Positions 13,001-13,669 of a DNA stretch of 13,669 nt are shown here, in pieces (position 1 is the stretch's first letter; every line of letters begins with the position of its first letter). The stretch lies in NCBI GenBank assembly GCA_030432175.1, contig JAUIHU010000036.1:1-13669 (forward strand), read 5' to 3'. This DNA is from Verrucomicrobiia bacterium. Its GTDB lineage: Bacteria; Verrucomicrobiota; Verrucomicrobiia; Limisphaerales; JAUIHU01. Position numbers and translations under genes: made by a program. The notes beneath the pieces are model-generated. The model had not been told where the DNA came from and made no database searches. It saw only the letters and a program-made list of their open reading frames with translations.

Positions 13001-13669
13001 CCGTTTGAGCGATGGACGCAGGATCAGTATTACCAGATGTCCGCGTTCTTCTCGCGGGTGGGATTTGAGAAAGATCCGGTCAGTGAAGATAAGCGTATTG
13101 GAGGGACGGCTGTTGAAGGCAGCAAGCCATTATACGAAATCGTATTTGAAAAACCGGAAGGCGAAATGATTCACCAGCGGACCGGACAGGTAGCGGATCC
13201 GAAGTTTCCGTTCATGAAAGATTACCCGGTTGATCAGGACGCCAACCGACGGGAAGCATTGGCCGACTGGATGACATCACCGGAGAATCCTTACTTTGCA
13301 AAAAGCTTCGTGAACCGGGTCTGGTCTTACCTGCTCGGAGTGGGATTGATTGAGCCCGTGGACGACATCCGCGCCGGCAATCCTCCGTCCAATCCGGAAA
13401 TGCTCGACTGGTTGACCGACGAGTTTATCAACAGTGGATTTGATGTGCGACACGTGATGCGTCTTATCGCCAACTCCCGAGTCTATCAGCTCTCAGTCAA
13501 AACCAATTTCTGGAACGAAGATGACATGGTGAACTTTTCACATGCCATTCCGAAACGTCTGCCGGCTGAAGTGTTGTTTGATGCGATCTATTACACCACT
13601 GGCGCGCAGTCCAACTTTAAAGGCGCTCCGAAGGGAACACGCGCAGCTTCGTTGACTGACGTCGTAGTG
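10070..13669 (+). CDS. giant secreted cytochrome c / WD40 / DUF1549-DUF1553 protein (3' partial)
   Basis: The frame opens at ATG 10070 (in-frame TGA at 10055) and runs 1200 codons to the window edge without a stop. A signal peptide (residues 1-36, ending about HG|DEE) is followed by a PSCyt1-type cytochrome c domain: CHGCH at 59-63 and probable axial Met114 in MPQKGDPLS. WD40-like blades lie at about 165-500 (YSPDGSLLAVGG, FSPDGRFLAVTG, WSPDGKYVAFG, FRPDGKRIVAG). Then come two Big_2-like beta domains (about 525-602 and 714-797) around a GCNAGTCHGAKDG segment (620-632), a DUF1549/PSCyt2 region (about 812-1000) with CNKCH at 971-975, and the beginning of DUF1553/PSD1 (about 1061 on). Such proteins are numerous in Planctomycetes and Verrucomicrobia and are usually paired with a DUF1501 gene; their substrate is unknown, and a role in periplasmic oxidation or polysaccharide use is speculative. 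The heme motifs indicate c-type cytochrome maturation outside the cytoplasm. GC content and codon use contrast with the AT-rich genes on its left. Confidence 0.93.
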   Translation, partial: MKSTTQESIRISTLTSLTLKLALTLGVAGVVHGDEEPEAEAKPPISFYKDIRPIFQAECHGCHQPAKDKGGYVMTDFASLIGMGDSEKVAIVPGKPDESYLVEQITPVNGEAEMPQKGDPLSDVDIEKIRTWIADGAVDDTPAHLTRVYNNENPPEYIRPPVISTMEYSPDGSLLAVGGFHEVLLHRTDGSGLVGRLIGLSAKIASVAFSPDGRFLAVTGGLPARMGEVQIWDVQRQTLRVSAPVSFDTVFGASWSPDGKYVAFGCTDTTVRAINARTGEEVLYQSAHDDWALDTIFSVDGSHLVSVGRDQTAKLIEFETQRFVDNITSITPGALKGGLQAVDRHPERDEVLVGGADGAPQIYRMYRETKRVIGDNANLIRIFPNLPGRIFSVAFRPDGKRIVAGSSLDGAGYVGLYSSDYDSTLSDELKGILQKVAGSRSADERAKVEEYRHKEIEALHQKSFPAGIYAVAYHPERPEIAVTGADGVIRILDAENLELQKAFSPVPLGESAAGSAVALRSEPASIRLENHFDYNQLLIQAWTASGDVLDVTRKVTFEDTQGLLQINESGRAHALANGSGKLIVRYDGVKLEIPVEVSGVGDPLNPDYIKHVNPLLAKMGCNAGTCHGAKDGKNGFKLSLRGYDPVYDLRSLTDDLFARRVNFASVEDSLILLKGAGSVPHEGGQRMKPGSDYYEILKQWIAEGAKYNPEAPRVASIEITPINPVVQKIGDTQQMRIVATYTDGATRDVTREAFIETGNGEVAATNESGLVTTLRRGEAPILARFEGAYAATTVTVMGDRSGFEWSDPEIYNPIDQFAADKWRRMKILPSETCTDLEFIRRVSLDLTGLPPAPESIEAFLADERDSQIKRAALVDELIGSKDFVEYWTNKWADLLQVNRKFLGVEGSKLFRDWIREQVDENTPYDQFVKNIITARGSNRDNPAASYFKILRTPEDTMENTTHLFLATRFSCNKCHDHPFERWTQDQYYQMSAFFSRVGFEKDPVSEDKRIGGTAVEGSKPLYEIVFEKPEGEMIHQRTGQVADPKFPFMKDYPVDQDANRREALADWMTSPENPYFAKSFVNRVWSYLLGVGLIEPVDDIRAGNPPSNPEMLDWLTDEFINSGFDVRHVMRLIANSRVYQLSVKTNFWNEDDMVNFSHAIPKRLPAEVLFDAIYYTTGAQSNFKGAPKGTRAASLTDVVV

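Noticed and set aside
9951..13202. Frequent GGATCC hexamers in the right part of the window
   Set aside because: Most fall in the giant gene as codon combinations containing GGA-TCC or GAT-CCG, so codon use explains them without a special signal.

Overview
The window looks like chromosomal DNA of a Gram-negative PVC-superphylum bacterium, most likely a member of Verrucomicrobiota. The indications are a PEP-CTERM (exosortase-sorted) protein, a Kdo (lipopolysaccharide) pathway operon, and a giant secreted cytochrome c/WD40/DUF1549/DUF1553 protein of the kind abundant in Planctomycetes and Verrucomicrobia. This placement is inferred from gene content only; there is no rRNA or tRNA gene in the window.

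Layout. (1) Positions 1-1154, plus strand: the tail of a PEP-CTERM protein overlaps (ATGA) the start of a secreted protein of unknown function. (2) Positions 1155-1340: a convergent intergenic region dense in a short repeated motif. (3) Positions 1341-5890, all minus strand: from upstream to downstream, an RNase Z-like metallo-beta-lactamase-fold hydrolase, kdsA (Kdo-8-phosphate synthase, with the metal-site residues of the metal-dependent class), a YhbS-like GNAT acetyltransferase, kdsD (arabinose-5-phosphate isomerase, SIS plus two CBS domains) and a GbsR/MarR-like regulator. KdsD makes arabinose-5-phosphate and KdsA condenses it with PEP, so these two supply Kdo for the outer membrane. (4) Positions 5941-9463: an AT-rich duplicated module. 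Two 530-residue paralogous exported proteins lie in tandem on the minus strand, each followed by a converging plus-strand remnant of the C-terminus of a PP2C/SpoIIE-type phosphatase. A REPIN-like inverted repeat ending in 13 C residues lies between the copies. (5) Positions 9464-10069: a non-coding region with a cluster of palindromes that looks like an interspersed repeat. (6) Position 10070 to the end: 1200 codons of the giant cytochrome c/WD40/DUF1549/DUF1553 gene, cut by the window edge.

The most striking signal is not a gene. The octamer TGGGTGTC and its variant TGGATGTC occur 19 times on the two strands between 247 and 9842, about 0.4 being expected by chance for each. Eighteen of these lie in the first 5.94 kb, none in the duplicated module and none in the giant gene. 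They lie in genes (in more than one reading frame) and between genes, sometimes as fixed-spacing pairs (GACACCCA-N21-GACATCCA, twice) or as inverted pairs with 17-18 nt loops. The REPIN-like element shares part of the extended motif. Together they may be traces of one family of short mobile or signal repeats.
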